18,961 bases of DNA from an uncultured Clostridia bacterium (GCA_934647235.1 CAKUFG010000036.1:1-18961), one strand, 5' to 3'; positions 5,958-14,184 are shown, counted from the first letter of the stretch. The notes: generated by a model from the sequence alone, not told the origin. Made by a program: numbers and translations.

Positions 5958-7238
5958 ATGACGGAACAGGAAATGCGCAGACGTATGAATCAGGCGATGG
6001 ATACGCGGCTTTCCGGCGTGCAGGAGGATCCCTGGCTTGCGCAGCGCGTGATGAACCAGCCGAAGGGAGAGAAGAAAGTGAAGCGTTTCACCGTTCAGAC
6101 CGTTCTTGCAATGATGCTGCTGCTTGCCATCATGGGCACCGTGTATGCCGCCTCGCTGAACTCCGCACCCGACGATTTGATCACCAACACGCCCGTTCCC
6201 GCCAGTGAAGGCATGGGCGAGGTGGACCAGTGGGCGCTGGTGAAGATGCTGGAGCAGGAAAGCGAGGAGAATCCGTGCGATATAAACGGCTATTTGCAGT
6301 TTTACAGCAATGATTTTACCTATAGCGATATGATGTCTGTGCCCAGCTTTGATACGGGCTTCGATCAGGAGCTTGAATTGGAATACGATGGATTCAGATT
6401 CCGCCTGCGCGACGCCTATATATCTGGGAATACGCTGTACACCATAACGGAAATCAGCCGGGTAAACGGCGAACGTGCTATGATTGTGGAAATGCCCGCA
6501 GACAAAGAGCAGCTGAAAAACCGATTGTATAGAGGACTCTACCTGCGCGGCTTGAATAGAGACATTGAAATAACCGCGCAGGAATACATCGAAAAGTATA
6601 ATATGCCAGTATATATTGCTTCTGCTGGGGTTGAACAGGTATATAATTCAAATACGGCAGGAAGCAGCGCCACCAGAAGAGAAGGCGATGGAAAGCTGAT
6701 CGTTTATGAAACAATCAATCATGTTTGCCCAAGGAATGATGGGACTGTACATCTGGAATGGTCGGGGATGGTATGGGATGATAAAATTCAGGATTATCGC
6801 AAAGTGACTATGCCGCTGGTGCTTAAAATGAAACCTGTGGAAGAAAAAGAAATCTCTGTGTGCAGGCTATTCAAAACGGACGATTTTATGATTGAATTGG
6901 AAAGCATTACGTTAAGGAAAACGGATATCGACGTGCAGGTTGATTTTCATTGCCGCTTGATTGAGCCAACCATTGAAAAGGGACAACTGGTTCAGAAGTA
7001 TAGCTTCTATGCGGTTGATCCTGGCACTGAAAATTGGCGATATCTGAAAATGGGCTCAAAAATGAATGGAGGGATGGCAACGCCGGTTGATTTGAATACA
7101 GGAGAGTTTAATTATGAACGTACTACGCTGAGCTTGGAAGCCTGGGATCGGGACTCTCTGATAATTCAGTTCCTGCCCTTTGATGTCTGGGGGCACGGTG
7201 ATCCGCAGCAGCCGCTTGTCGATGTGAAAATCAAATAA
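5958..7238 (+). CDS. Putative membrane anti-sigma factor (DUF4179-like)
   Basis: A 426-residue protein with a short cytoplasmic N terminus (about 1-42, with QEDPWLAQRVM), one membrane helix (about 46-66) and a large extracytoplasmic part of about 360 residues. This layout, and its position 5 nt after an ECF sigma gene with GGAGG at 5943-5947, is that of the transmembrane anti-sigma or sensor proteins common in Clostridia. The outer domain has alternating beta-like stretches but no catalytic motif that I can see. It should bind and hold the sigma factor through its N terminus until an outside signal arrives. Base composition falls in the 3' two thirds (about 6400-7230), which is visibly more AT-rich than the genes on either side. 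Confidence 0.75.
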   Translation: MTEQEMRRRMNQAMDTRLSGVQEDPWLAQRVMNQPKGEKKVKRFTVQTVLAMMLLLAIMGTVYAASLNSAPDDLITNTPVPASEGMGEVDQWALVKMLEQESEENPCDINGYLQFYSNDFTYSDMMSVPSFDTGFDQELELEYDGFRFRLRDAYISGNTLYTITEISRVNGERAMIVEMPADKEQLKNRLYRGLYLRGLNRDIEITAQEYIEKYNMPVYIASAGVEQVYNSNTAGSSATRREGDGKLIVYETINHVCPRNDGTVHLEWSGMVWDDKIQDYRKVTMPLVLKMKPVEEKEISVCRLFKTDDFMIELESITLRKTDIDVQVDFHCRLIEPTIEKGQLVQKYSFYAVDPGTENWRYLKMGSKMNGGMATPVDLNTGEFNYERTTLSLEAWDRDSLIIQFLPFDVWGHGDPQQPLVDVKIK

Positions 7239-7304
7239 TCCGCATGCAAAAAAGTCGGCTTAGGTTATCAATAAACAAGAAGAAGCGGGACATATTTCGT
7301 ATTT

Positions 7305-7327
7305 TGCCGCCCAAAGGGCGGCATTTT
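7305..7327 (+). terminator. Terminator after the sigma/anti-sigma pair
   Basis: TGCCGCCC (7305-7312) and GGGCGGCA (7316-7323) pair around AAA, followed by TTTT. The hairpin lies between two converging operons. On the - strand the bases after the stem are AAAATACG, so it fits the + strand genes better than the methyltransferase gene. Confidence 0.8.
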
Positions 7328-7351
7328 CGATCCGAAGCGGCGGCTTTTTGA

Positions 7352-8650
7352 TTACTTGCGCAAACCCTTGGGATAGTGATTTTTCAGTTGGCCGTTAGAA
7401 GCCTTGCCAAAGCCCAGCGCGTAGCCATCCACCGTGACCGCATAAAACCCGCGCATAGCTTCATCGCAGGGTAAGGCCTCGCCGTGCAGATAAGCGCGTG
7501 CCTGTACGTCTGTCAGTGGGTATTGGCGTGGGATGTCCGTCCCCAGCGCCAGCGCGTGATCAGGGATAAACACCTTTCCGCGCAGCTCGCCCACCTGCAG
7601 GCCGACGCGCAGCGTGCGGATGCAGTCCAGGGACGGAAGGACTGCGGGCGCGTGAATCAGATGGCCGCCGAAAATGGCGTTTGGCACGATGGCGCAGCCG
7701 GTTTCAGCAGCAAAGACGGCGCAGGCCTGCAGTGCGGCACGATCCGGCTCAGGCAGCGGCGGCGCGCCAGGCGCGGAGGATGCATCGCCATCCTTTTCAA
7801 GCAGCGCGACAAAGTGCCCCTCGCCGCGCACGAGGTGCGGCCACAGGCGCAGCATGCCCTGCGGCGCAGCGGGCAGGCCAGGCAGCGCAAAGGGGACAGG
7901 ATGAAAATCCGGATGCTCGGCCAGAAAGCGCTCGATGCTGCCTTCGTTCTCAAGGGAATTAAAGGTGCATGTGCTGTAGGCAAGCCGGCCGCCGGGGCGC
8001 AGCATTTGCGCGGCGCTGTTCAAAATCTCAGCCTGGCGGGCGGCACAGCGGGCGGGCGAATCGGCGTTCCATTCGGCACGTGCCTCCGGATGGCGGCGGA
8101 ACATGCCCTCGCCTGAGCAGGGCGCGTCCACCAGAATCTTATCAAAAAAGCCGGGCCAGCGCGCCGCCAAAGCGTCTGGATAGGCGCAGGTTACAACTGC
8201 GTTTCCAATGCCCATGCGTTCGATATTGCTGGACAGCACCTGCGCGCGGGAGGGGATGGGCTCGTTGGCAGCCAGCAGCGACAGAGGCGCGCTCATGGCC
8301 AGCTGCGTGCTTTTGCCGCCTGGAGCGGCGCACAGATCCAGCACCCGGTCGCCATCCTGCGGCTGGAGCGCGGCGGCTGCGGCCATGGCGGAGGGCTCCT
8401 GCAGGTAATATGCGCCCGCCTCGTGCAGGGGGATGGCCCCGGCGTTGGAATCCAGGCTTAGATAGCAGGCATCGCGGGCATAGGGAATATCGCCCAGCAG
8501 CGAATTGGCAGGCAGCGGCCGGCGCGCATCCCGAAAGCGCACGCCGCGCTGGGCAGGCTGCTGGTAGGAAGCAAGAAAAGCGTCCATTTCTCCTTGGAGA
8601 AGCGGACGCATGCTTTCAATGAAGGCAAGGGGCAGCGGGTATTCACTCAT
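7352..8650 (-). CDS. RsmF/NSUN-type RNA cytosine-C5 methyltransferase
   Basis: The product is 432 residues when started at ATG 8650. The SAM-binding core shows VLDLCAAPGGKSTQLA, then the NEPIPSRA and ILVDAPCSGEGMFRR motifs with the PC cysteine, and later the catalytic motif AYSTCTFNSLENE with the TC cysteine. These two cysteines are the signature of m5C RNA methyltransferases. The C-terminal part (about 290-432), ending KASNGQLKNHYPKGLRK, resembles the PUA-like end of RsmF/YebU-type enzymes acting on 16S rRNA. The open frame upstream to 9088 overlaps another gene and is not used. The start overlaps the end of the preceding gene by 8 nt (ATGAGTGA), so translation is probably coupled. The exact target cytosine cannot be told from the sequence. 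Confidence 0.92.
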   Translation of the reverse strand: MSEYPLPLAFIESMRPLLQGEMDAFLASYQQPAQRGVRFRDARRPLPANSLLGDIPYARDACYLSLDSNAGAIPLHEAGAYYLQEPSAMAAAAALQPQDGDRVLDLCAAPGGKSTQLAMSAPLSLLAANEPIPSRAQVLSSNIERMGIGNAVVTCAYPDALAARWPGFFDKILVDAPCSGEGMFRRHPEARAEWNADSPARCAARQAEILNSAAQMLRPGGRLAYSTCTFNSLENEGSIERFLAEHPDFHPVPFALPGLPAAPQGMLRLWPHLVRGEGHFVALLEKDGDASSAPGAPPLPEPDRAALQACAVFAAETGCAIVPNAIFGGHLIHAPAVLPSLDCIRTLRVGLQVGELRGKVFIPDHALALGTDIPRQYPLTDVQARAYLHGEALPCDEAMRGFYAVTVDGYALGFGKASNGQLKNHYPKGLRK

Positions 8651-9254
8651 AGGGGTTCCTGCCGTTCTGGGATTGATCCGCATCCTGCGGCGCAAGCGTG
8701 GGATATACCGCATCATGGAAGGCGTCGCGCGTATGCACAACGGGCACGGGGCGCGATTCCTCGCGATGATCGGCGCGAATTCTGCGCAGTACGGGCAGCC
8801 TTCGGCCATGCCGGTCGCTGCGTCGGCGGCGCGCGCCGGATATGGCGGTCTCGGGGGACTGCACGTCATAGCGCGTGATGGCCTGATAAAGGCGCTCGTC
8901 CGGCGCGGCGGGTTCCATGATGTCGGGGATCGGCTCGTCCATAAAGGGGAAGCTCTGCACGCCCTGATCATAGCCGCTGTTGAACTCCTGCTCGGCCATG
9001 CGCTCCTCCTTGCTGCGGAAAAGCCTGTGCAGCCAGGCGCGCCATACGTACTGCGGCCGCCAGCGCAGAATGTAAACCATCGCGTCAAGGGTCAGCCCGG
9101 CCAGCACCAGCACGCAGGTAAGCGGCAGCCAGTGTGCGCCGATCCAGGCCCAGAACGAGCCGGAGGCGCCCTGAAAAATGGACAGCGCGCTGTTTGCAAT
9201 CGTGCGGGTGAAGCTGAGCAGCAGCGACAATAATGAGCTTGCAAAATCGTTCAT
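8643..9254 (-). CDS. Unknown membrane protein in the cdaA operon
   Basis: A 203-residue protein with a hydrophobic N-terminal part (an amphipathic or membrane stretch at about 5-28 and a clear helix at about 42-62) followed by WRPQYVWRAWLHRLFRSKEE and a long, charged, probably cytoplasmic tail. The tail contains an arginine-rich patch (GARRRRSDRHGRR) and ends QNGRNPYE. I do not recognise the family. It starts 15 nt after the ybbR stop and overlaps the methyltransferase start by 8 nt, so it belongs to the same transcript. The tail could bind nucleic acid or an acidic partner, but this is only a guess. Confidence 0.7.
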   Translation of the reverse strand: MNDFASSLLSLLLSFTRTIANSALSIFQGASGSFWAWIGAHWLPLTCVLVLAGLTLDAMVYILRWRPQYVWRAWLHRLFRSKEERMAEQEFNSGYDQGVQSFPFMDEPIPDIMEPAAPDERLYQAITRYDVQSPETAISGARRRRSDRHGRRLPVLRRIRADHREESRPVPVVHTRDAFHDAVYPTLAPQDADQSQNGRNPYE

Positions 9255-9269
9255 TTTACTATCCTATGG

Positions 9270-10310
9270 TTATTCGGGGGCGATTTCAACCGTGATCAGC
9301 ACGGTATCGCTGCTGGACCAGGCCATGCCGGCGGGACGCTCCAGGCGCACATTGCGGCGGATGATCGTCGTCGCGCCCGAAATATCGATGGGGGCCGATA
9401 TAAACTCCGCCAGGTGAATTTCGCTCAGCGCGCTGATGATCTGGTTGGTGGCGGCGATGGTCAGCGTGGCGGGCTCGGCGGTAATGCGCTTGACCACATA
9501 GCCCTGCGCGGGCTCGCCGACGGTCAGATCGGTGGTGTTGATGGTCATCTCACGTGTCTGGTATAGCGCCTGCTCTACCAGCAGGCTGTCCAGCCGCACG
9601 GACTCGCTGGTTACGTCGATCAGCGAGGAATCGATGGTATCGCCCGAGGCGTCCACCAGGCGATACGGCACGGCTGTGCGCTCCAGCCCCGAAACGGGGG
9701 TAAGCAGCGCCATATTGTAATCGGCCACGCAGCGCACAACGGAGTTGACCAGCGAGCGCGGGCCGGATACCGTAACATAGGAGGGATCGACGCTTGCGCC
9801 CGCCGCGTAAAAGCCCTCGGGCGGCTCGCCCGTAACGGACAGACGCACCGGGATACGGCTGCGGGTGATGTATTCCTCTACCTGCACGGTCACGGTGGAT
9901 ACGCTCATCTCCGTGACGCTGCCGTATGTATTGGTGCTGGTGGAAATCACCTTCAGCGTCTGCTCGCCCGTATCATGGATGCGGGCCAGATCGATGCGCA
10001 GGTTATAGTTGGATGCAGAGACATTGTTGTACATTTTCTGCGGCACATCGGCGCGGAAGCGCACGGTGGGCAGGTTTTCAAGGCCGGATACAATGATGTA
10101 GCCGTTGCGGCGCAGGGTATCGGCATTGACGACATTGATGGTTACGTCGCTGAATACCTTTTCGCGCGTCAGCGATTCATCCTGGGTGATCAGCCCGCTC
10201 CACAGGCAGATGGCCAGAAAAAGCGACAGCACCTTCCAGGGCCAGTTGTGGGTGAACCACATTTTCAGCCGCAGCAGCGCGGCCTTGAAATCAATTTTCT
10301 GCCCTGCCAT
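9270..10310 (-). CDS. cdaR: YbbR-domain protein, c-di-AMP cyclase regulator CdaR
   Basis: A 346-residue protein with a short cytoplasmic N terminus, one membrane helix (about 22-41, WPWKVLSLFLAICLWSGL) and an extracytoplasmic region of repeated YbbR beta domains. Typical lines are VPVRLSVTGEPPEGFYAAG and SYVTVSGPRSLVNSV. CdaR proteins bind the membrane cyclase CdaA and tune its activity. The gene overlaps the cdaA 3' end by 20 nt, the usual arrangement. No clear ribosome site is visible because the start lies inside cdaA, which suggests coupled translation. Confidence 0.9.
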   Translation of the reverse strand: MAGQKIDFKAALLRLKMWFTHNWPWKVLSLFLAICLWSGLITQDESLTREKVFSDVTINVVNADTLRRNGYIIVSGLENLPTVRFRADVPQKMYNNVSASNYNLRIDLARIHDTGEQTLKVISTSTNTYGSVTEMSVSTVTVQVEEYITRSRIPVRLSVTGEPPEGFYAAGASVDPSYVTVSGPRSLVNSVVRCVADYNMALLTPVSGLERTAVPYRLVDASGDTIDSSLIDVTSESVRLDSLLVEQALYQTREMTINTTDLTVGEPAQGYVVKRITAEPATLTIAATNQIISALSEIHLAEFISAPIDISGATTIIRRNVRLERPAGMAWSSSDTVLITVEIAPE

Positions 10311-11157
10311 GGTTCAGCCTGCCTTTCAGCCAGTTTTTTGCGCGGACGTACAGGCCGTCCTGCGGTTGATGGTACATGGTGCTCAGGATATCGCCGATGG
10401 CCTTTGCATCCAGATGGCGGGTGAGCTTACCGTCGCGCGCCATGCTGATTACGCCCGTTTCCTCGCTGACAATCAGCACCAGCGCGTCCGTGGTTTCCGA
10501 TATGCCGATGGCGGCGCGGTGGCGCGTGCCCAGATCGCGGGTGATGGCGTTGGATTCGGACAGGGTGGTCAGCATACAGGCGGCCGATACAATGCGCGGG
10601 CCCTGGATAATCACCGCGCCGTCGTGCAGCGGGGTGTTGGGCTCAAAGATGTTTTCAAGCAGGGGGGCGGAGATCACGCTGTCCAGCCGTGTGCCGGTTT
10701 CCATTACGTCCTTCAGGCCCGTGCGGCGCTCAAATACGATCAGCGCGCCCACCCTGCGGCGGGACAGGCTGGTGAGGCATTGGGTGATTTCGCTGATGAT
10801 GCGCTGGTTTTCCTCGCTGTCGCTTTGAAAATGCTCCATCTTGGCGCCTCGGCCCAGCTGCTCCAGCACACGGCGGATTTCGGGCTGAAAAAGCACCACC
10901 AGCACCAGCGCGCCGTTGCTGAGGATTTGCTTGAGCACCCAGGTAAGGGCGGTAAGACCCAGGAGGGAGGAAAGAAGCGATGCGCCCACCAGCAGCAGAA
11001 AGCCCTTGAGCACCTCGCTTGCGCGGGTATCGCGCGTGAGCATGATCATCTGATAGATCAGCACCGCGACGATTAAAATATCCAGCAGGTCGTTGAGCTG
11101 CGGACGATTGAAGATGTTCCAGAAGAACGTCTGGAGCTGGCTAAACAAAGAAGACAC
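10291..11157 (-). CDS. cdaA: Diadenylate cyclase CdaA
   Basis: A 288-residue membrane enzyme that makes c-di-AMP from two ATP. The N terminus has three hydrophobic segments within about residues 22-95, then the DAC domain. The two active-site motifs are intact: LHDGAVII (DGA 179-181) and DLGTRHRAAIG (RHR 212-214), with SESNAITRDLG between. The length is normal for CdaA. The start is GTG at 11157-11155, with GTGAGGT about 10 nt upstream on the - strand. c-di-AMP in Firmicutes controls potassium and osmolyte balance and wall homeostasis. In many Firmicutes cdaA-cdaR is followed by glmM; here it is not. Confidence 0.96.
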   Translation of the reverse strand: MSSLFSQLQTFFWNIFNRPQLNDLLDILIVAVLIYQMIMLTRDTRASEVLKGFLLLVGASLLSSLLGLTALTWVLKQILSNGALVLVVLFQPEIRRVLEQLGRGAKMEHFQSDSEENQRIISEITQCLTSLSRRRVGALIVFERRTGLKDVMETGTRLDSVISAPLLENIFEPNTPLHDGAVIIQGPRIVSAACMLTTLSESNAITRDLGTRHRAAIGISETTDALVLIVSEETGVISMARDGKLTRHLDAKAIGDILSTMYHQPQDGLYVRAKNWLKGRLNHGRAEN

Positions 11158-11190
11158 GCGGCAACGACCTCACTTTCCTGCGATACTCTT

Positions 11191-11219
11191 ATTATAACAA
11201 AATCTTAATAATTTGTTAA
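11191..11219 (-). promoter_or_regulatory. Sigma-A promoter of the cdaA operon
   Basis: Read on the - strand, TTAACA (11219-11214) and TATAAT (11196-11191) are 17 bp apart. The -35 has one mismatch and the -10 is perfect. The leader to the GTG at 11157 is about 25-30 nt. Confidence 0.85.
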
Positions 11220-11326
11220 GGGGAAAAAGCCCCAGAATGTAAAAAAAGTAAGAATAAATTATGGATCGATTTCAAATTCTTCAAATTCCAGATAGGATGG
11301 AAAAGTGTAAAATCTTCCCTGAACGG

Positions 11327-11355
11327 TAGGCAAGCGGCGGCGGATATGCTATAAT
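11327..11355 (+). promoter_or_regulatory. Extended -10 promoter for radC
   Basis: TATAAT at 11350-11355 is preceded by TG one base upstream (TGCTATAAT), with TAGGCA 17 bp further upstream as a partial -35. It lies about 60 nt before the radC start. Confidence 0.7.
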
Positions 11356-11419
11356 GTAAATAGCATATGGCCTGAAATGCATAAAGCGGGCAATCTGGAC
11401 ACAAAGGAGCGCTGTGGGC

Positions 11420-12202
11420 ATGGATCATCACGACGGACACCGCGAAAGGCTGCGGGAGCGCTATCTGCGCATGGGGCTGGACGCCTTTGGCGAGCATGAG
11501 GTGCTCGAGCTCCTGCTTACCTATGCCATCCCGCGCCGCGATACCAAGCCGATTGCCTATGCGCTGCTGGATCGCTTCGGCTCGCTCCACCGTGTGCTGC
11601 AGGCCACGCCGCAGGAGCTGATGAAAACGCCTGGCGTAGGCGACAGCGCGGCTGTGTTCATCAATATGATGGTGCCCTTGTTCAGGGCCTATCGCCGCAG
11701 CGTGGAAGCCGAAAACCCGCAGATGAAGAATCAGGAGCAGTCCGTGCGCTATTGCGAGGGGCTGTTCGAGGGCGAACGGTATGAAAAATTCTATGTGATT
11801 TGCCTGGATGCGCAGATGCGTCGGGTGAACACCGTGCTGATTTCCAGCGGCGATATCGCCGAGGTGCGCGTCTATGCCCGCCATGTGCTCAGCGCGCTGA
11901 GCCAGTGCGACGCGATGGGCGCGGTGATTGCGCACAACCATCCAAGCGGCACGGCGCAGCCGTCCATAGAGGATATTCAGCTGACCAACAGCATTTCCGC
12001 CCTGCTGGACGGCGTGGGCATCAAGCTGTATGATCATCTGATCGTCGCGCCCAACGAAACCTTCAGCTTCCGCCGCGGCGGGTTGATCTGCGCCGACAGC
12101 GGCGAAGCCTCGCAGGCCGCGCAGAACTTTGAGCGGATTCTGCCCGCTGTGCAGGATGAAATCTACCGGGAGGGCTTGATCCCCAAACAGCGTGATTCAT
12201 AA
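11420..12202 (+). CDS. radC: RadC-family JAB/MPN protein
   Basis: A 260-residue protein. The N-terminal half has a helix-hairpin-helix-like part with KTPGVGDSAA, and the C-terminal JAB1/MPN metalloprotease-like domain carries GAVIAHNHPSG and later LYDHLIVAP, which supply the expected zinc ligands (His, His, Asp). This is the chromosomal RadC (YsxA) type. Its role is unclear: it was named for radiation sensitivity, but a direct repair role is not established. Two starts are possible, GTG 11414 and ATG 11420. AGGAG at 11405-11409 is 4 nt from the first and 10 nt from the second; I prefer ATG. The next gene follows after 15 nt. Confidence 0.93.
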   Translation: MDHHDGHRERLRERYLRMGLDAFGEHEVLELLLTYAIPRRDTKPIAYALLDRFGSLHRVLQATPQELMKTPGVGDSAAVFINMMVPLFRAYRRSVEAENPQMKNQEQSVRYCEGLFEGERYEKFYVICLDAQMRRVNTVLISSGDIAEVRVYARHVLSALSQCDAMGAVIAHNHPSGTAQPSIEDIQLTNSISALLDGVGIKLYDHLIVAPNETFSFRRGGLICADSGEASQAAQNFERILPAVQDEIYREGLIPKQRDS

Positions 12203-12217
12203 GGAGAAACTGTTTTA

Positions 12218-12835
12218 ATGAAAAAGAGTAAACAAAAAAGGCGGTGTCCGAGGTTGCTGCGCGTACTGCTGTATTTGGCGCTGCTGGGCTTTGCGGCATG
12301 GACTGCATTGGTGGCTTTTGTGTGCGTAAAGGAGTATACGGTGCCAGAGCCAGATGGCACCACTCAGGCGATCATCGTGCTGGGTGCGCAGGTGAAGCCG
12401 GACGGTACCCTGAGCCTGCAGCTGCAGTATCGCATGGAGCTGGCGCTGGAGCAGTACCGCGCCCATCCGCAGACCATCGTCGTGTGCGGCGCGCAGGGCG
12501 GCAATGAGCCGATGACCGAGGCGCAGGCGATGCACGATTATCTGGCGTCAAACGGCGTGCCGGAGGCGGACATCCTGATGGAGGATACCTCCTTCAATAC
12601 CCGTCAGAACCTGGCCCATGCACAGAAGCTGCTGGGCGAGGACGTGAAAAAGGTGCTGATCGTAACCAGCAATTATCACCTGCCGCGCGCAATGGCGCTG
12701 GCGCGCGATACCGGCTTTGAGCCGCAGGGCGTGGGCGCGCCGGTCAAGCTGATCTACTGGCCCAAAAACCATTACCGCGAGGCGCTTGCCTGGGTCAAAT
12801 ACCTGCTGCAAAAATGGAGCATTCTGCCTTATTGA
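12218..12835 (+). CDS. DUF218 membrane protein (SanA/YdcF/ElyC-like)
   Basis: A 205-residue protein with a basic N terminus (KKSKQKRRC), one membrane helix (about 15-37) and a DUF218 domain facing outward. It shows QAIIVLGAQV at the start of the domain, RMELALEQY, then a MTEAQAMHDYL helix, EDTSFNTRQNL and VTSNYHLPRAM, all conserved in DUF218 proteins. Family members SanA and ElyC affect envelope barrier function and cell-wall precursor metabolism; the reaction is not firmly known. The ribosome site AAGGAG at 12201-12206 overlaps the radC stop region, so it is co-transcribed with radC. Confidence 0.9.
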   Translation: MKKSKQKRRCPRLLRVLLYLALLGFAAWTALVAFVCVKEYTVPEPDGTTQAIIVLGAQVKPDGTLSLQLQYRMELALEQYRAHPQTIVVCGAQGGNEPMTEAQAMHDYLASNGVPEADILMEDTSFNTRQNLAHAQKLLGEDVKKVLIVTSNYHLPRAMALARDTGFEPQGVGAPVKLIYWPKNHYREALAWVKYLLQKWSILPY

Positions 12836-12841
12836 TAAAAC

Positions 12842-12877
12842 AAGCCCTCCTTCAGGCGTTTGCCTGGGGGAGGGCTT
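12842..12877 (-). terminator. Long hairpin between ydcF-like gene and tRNAs
   Basis: AAGCCCTCC (12842-12850) pairs with GGAGGGCTT (12869-12877), and CAGGC/GCCTG can pair inside. On the - strand the stem is followed by GTTTTATC; on the + strand it is followed by A-rich sequence. It is therefore a better terminator for the - strand, as a backup behind the tRNA terminator, but it lies 6 nt after the DUF218 gene and may also stop that transcript. Confidence 0.65.
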
Positions 12878-12887
12878 AAAAAGAAGC

Positions 12888-12913
12888 AAAAAAAGAAACC
12901 GCACAAGCGGTTT
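12888..12913 (-). terminator. Terminator of the tRNA operon
   Basis: On the - strand AAACCGC and GCGGTTT (plus-strand positions 12913-12907 and 12902-12896) form a 7-bp stem with a TTGT loop, followed by C and seven Ts (12894-12888). It begins 8 nt after the tRNA-Glu 3' end. Confidence 0.93.
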
Positions 12914-12920
12914 GCTTTTG

Positions 12921-12996
12921 TGGCACCTCCGACCGGATTCGAACCGGTGTTTCAGCCTTGAGAGGGCCGCGTCCTAGGCCACTAGACAACGGAGGC
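12921..12996 (-). tRNA. tRNA-Glu (anticodon CTC)
   Basis: On the - strand the 76-nt cloverleaf runs from GCCTCCG to CGGAGGT-G-CCA, with CCA encoded. The anticodon arm is CGGCC-CTCTCAA-GGCTG, giving anticodon CTC, which reads GAG. The T arm has CCGGTTCGAATCCGG. The first acceptor pair is G-U. Confidence 0.96.
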
Positions 12997-13000
12997 AAAA

Positions 13001-13074
13001 TGGCTGGGGAACAAGGATTTGAACCTTGACAATACGAGTCAGAGTCGTAGGTGCTGCCGTTACACCATTCCCCA
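13001..13074 (-). tRNA. tRNA-Gln (anticodon CTG)
   Basis: On the - strand the 74-nt cloverleaf runs from TGGGGAA to TTCCCCA-G-CCA, with CCA encoded. The anticodon arm is TACGA-CTCTGAC-TCGTA, giving anticodon CTG, which reads CAG. The T arm is AAGGTTCAAATCCTT. It is only 4 nt upstream of tRNA-Glu, so both come from one transcript. Confidence 0.96.
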
Positions 13075-13102
13075 ACGCAGTGCAGAAGTGACTGCGAGGG
13101 AT

Positions 13103-13131
13103 ATTATATCCAACTTGCCTGCGATTGTCAA
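13103..13131 (-). promoter_or_regulatory. Consensus promoter of the tRNA-Gln/Glu operon
   Basis: On the - strand TTGACA (13131-13126) and TATAAT (13108-13103) are 17 bp apart, both perfect, about 30 nt upstream of tRNA-Gln. Confidence 0.9.
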
Positions 13132-13236
13132 GGGTTTTTTTCAAAATTTATGAATTTATTTGCAAAGTCGTCTTTCGGCCCATGCAGGCTGCCTGAAACG
13201 CATCGCGTTTTCCGGGACCGGGTCGGAATCAGCGGG

Positions 13237-14142
13237 TCATTGCGGGCCGCCAGGCTGACGGTCTGCGGGATTTGGCCATGCGTGGCGCGAATAGCGCGAG
13301 GGACTCATGCCCACGATGGAATGGAAAACCGTGCAGAAATAGTTGGCGTCGTTAAAGCCGCTGGCATACGCGGAGGCGGAAACGCTGTAGCCGTGCTTGA
13401 GCAGACCCTTGGCCACGTTGATGCGCAGCTGGTTGATATAGGTGCGCAGGTTCATGTGCATGCGCTGGCTGAACACATGGCTGATGTGCGAATCGGAATA
13501 GTTGCAGGCGGCCGCGATCTGCGCCACCGTCAGCGAGGAGTCCGTAAAGTGATTATAAAGATATGACATGATGTTTTCAAACGCCGTCTCGGTTGGGGAC
13601 TCGGCGCGCTCCTTTGCCAGCGAAGCATAGGGACGGAACAAATCGGCCAGCACAAAGGCGACGATATCAAACACGGCCTTTTCATCCTCGGTTGGGGCGG
13701 CGGCGCAGACCGACTGCTGCCTGAAGGCGATCAGCTCCTCCGTGCACATGCCCCATTTTTGGGCCAGAGCTTCGATTTTCTCGTCAGATCCCTGCGTATC
13801 CTGACAATACATCCCGACCGACAGCGAGCCGATGCAGGCGTCGTCGAGCAGGATCGGCACGGCGTATTCGCTCACCCCGAAACGACAGTCCCGGATAAAC
13901 GGCTCGCGCTTTCGCGCGCACAGCCATTGATGCACCTTGCTGCATGCAACGCAGCAGGCGTATGCCTGCTCGTTTTGCTTCATGGCGGTGCAGAACGCGC
14001 AGTGATGCCCAACGTGCGGCACCAGAATGCCGCCCAGGGATGTGTTCCAGTTTAAAAAGCCGACGAAATCCTTAACTATAATAATCCGGTTTAATCTTTC
14101 AAGTCGCGACAGCAGCGAAAGCAGCGCTTTTTCGCTTTCCAT
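13237..14142 (-). CDS. AraC-type regulator with PocR sensory domain
   Basis: A 301-residue protein. The N-terminal part (about 1-160) resembles the PocR ligand-binding domain. It carries clustered cysteines (HHCAFC and ACCVACSKVHQWLC), then RFGVSEYAVPILLDDACIGS. The C-terminal AraC domain (about 185-290) has two helix-turn-helix units: SLTVAQIAAACNYSDSHISH, then YASGFNDANYFCTVFHSIVG followed by MSPSRY. The start is ATG 14142, with GGAGGTGA 6-8 nt upstream; an in-frame TTG at 14157 lies upstream of that ribosome site and is unlikely. It is divergent from the sugar-importer operon and likely controls it in response to a sugar or metabolite. The cysteines might bind a metal or sense redox state. 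Confidence 0.92.
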   Translation of the reverse strand: MESEKALLSLLSRLERLNRIIIVKDFVGFLNWNTSLGGILVPHVGHHCAFCTAMKQNEQAYACCVACSKVHQWLCARKREPFIRDCRFGVSEYAVPILLDDACIGSLSVGMYCQDTQGSDEKIEALAQKWGMCTEELIAFRQQSVCAAAPTEDEKAVFDIVAFVLADLFRPYASLAKERAESPTETAFENIMSYLYNHFTDSSLTVAQIAAACNYSDSHISHVFSQRMHMNLRTYINQLRINVAKGLLKHGYSVSASAYASGFNDANYFCTVFHSIVGMSPSRYSRHAWPNPADRQPGGPQ

Positions 14143-14184
14143 GGATTTCACCTCCAAAGAAATGCCGGATTATTCATCATTGAT

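Noticed and set aside
8651..9088. Upstream in-frame extension of the methyltransferase, with CPYC and CPLC
   Set aside because: It would overlap the membrane protein gene in another frame for over 400 nt; the methyltransferase family starts near MSEYPL, and the two CxxC pairs look accidental.
11220..11233. GGGG-N6-CCCC inverted repeat upstream of the cdaA promoter
   Set aside because: Short, with no T run on either strand; too little to call an operator or terminator.
13185..13210. Two small adjacent hairpins after the AraC-type gene
   Set aside because: CAGGC/GCCTG and AAACGC/GCGTTT can pair, but no T run follows on the - strand, so I do not call a terminator.
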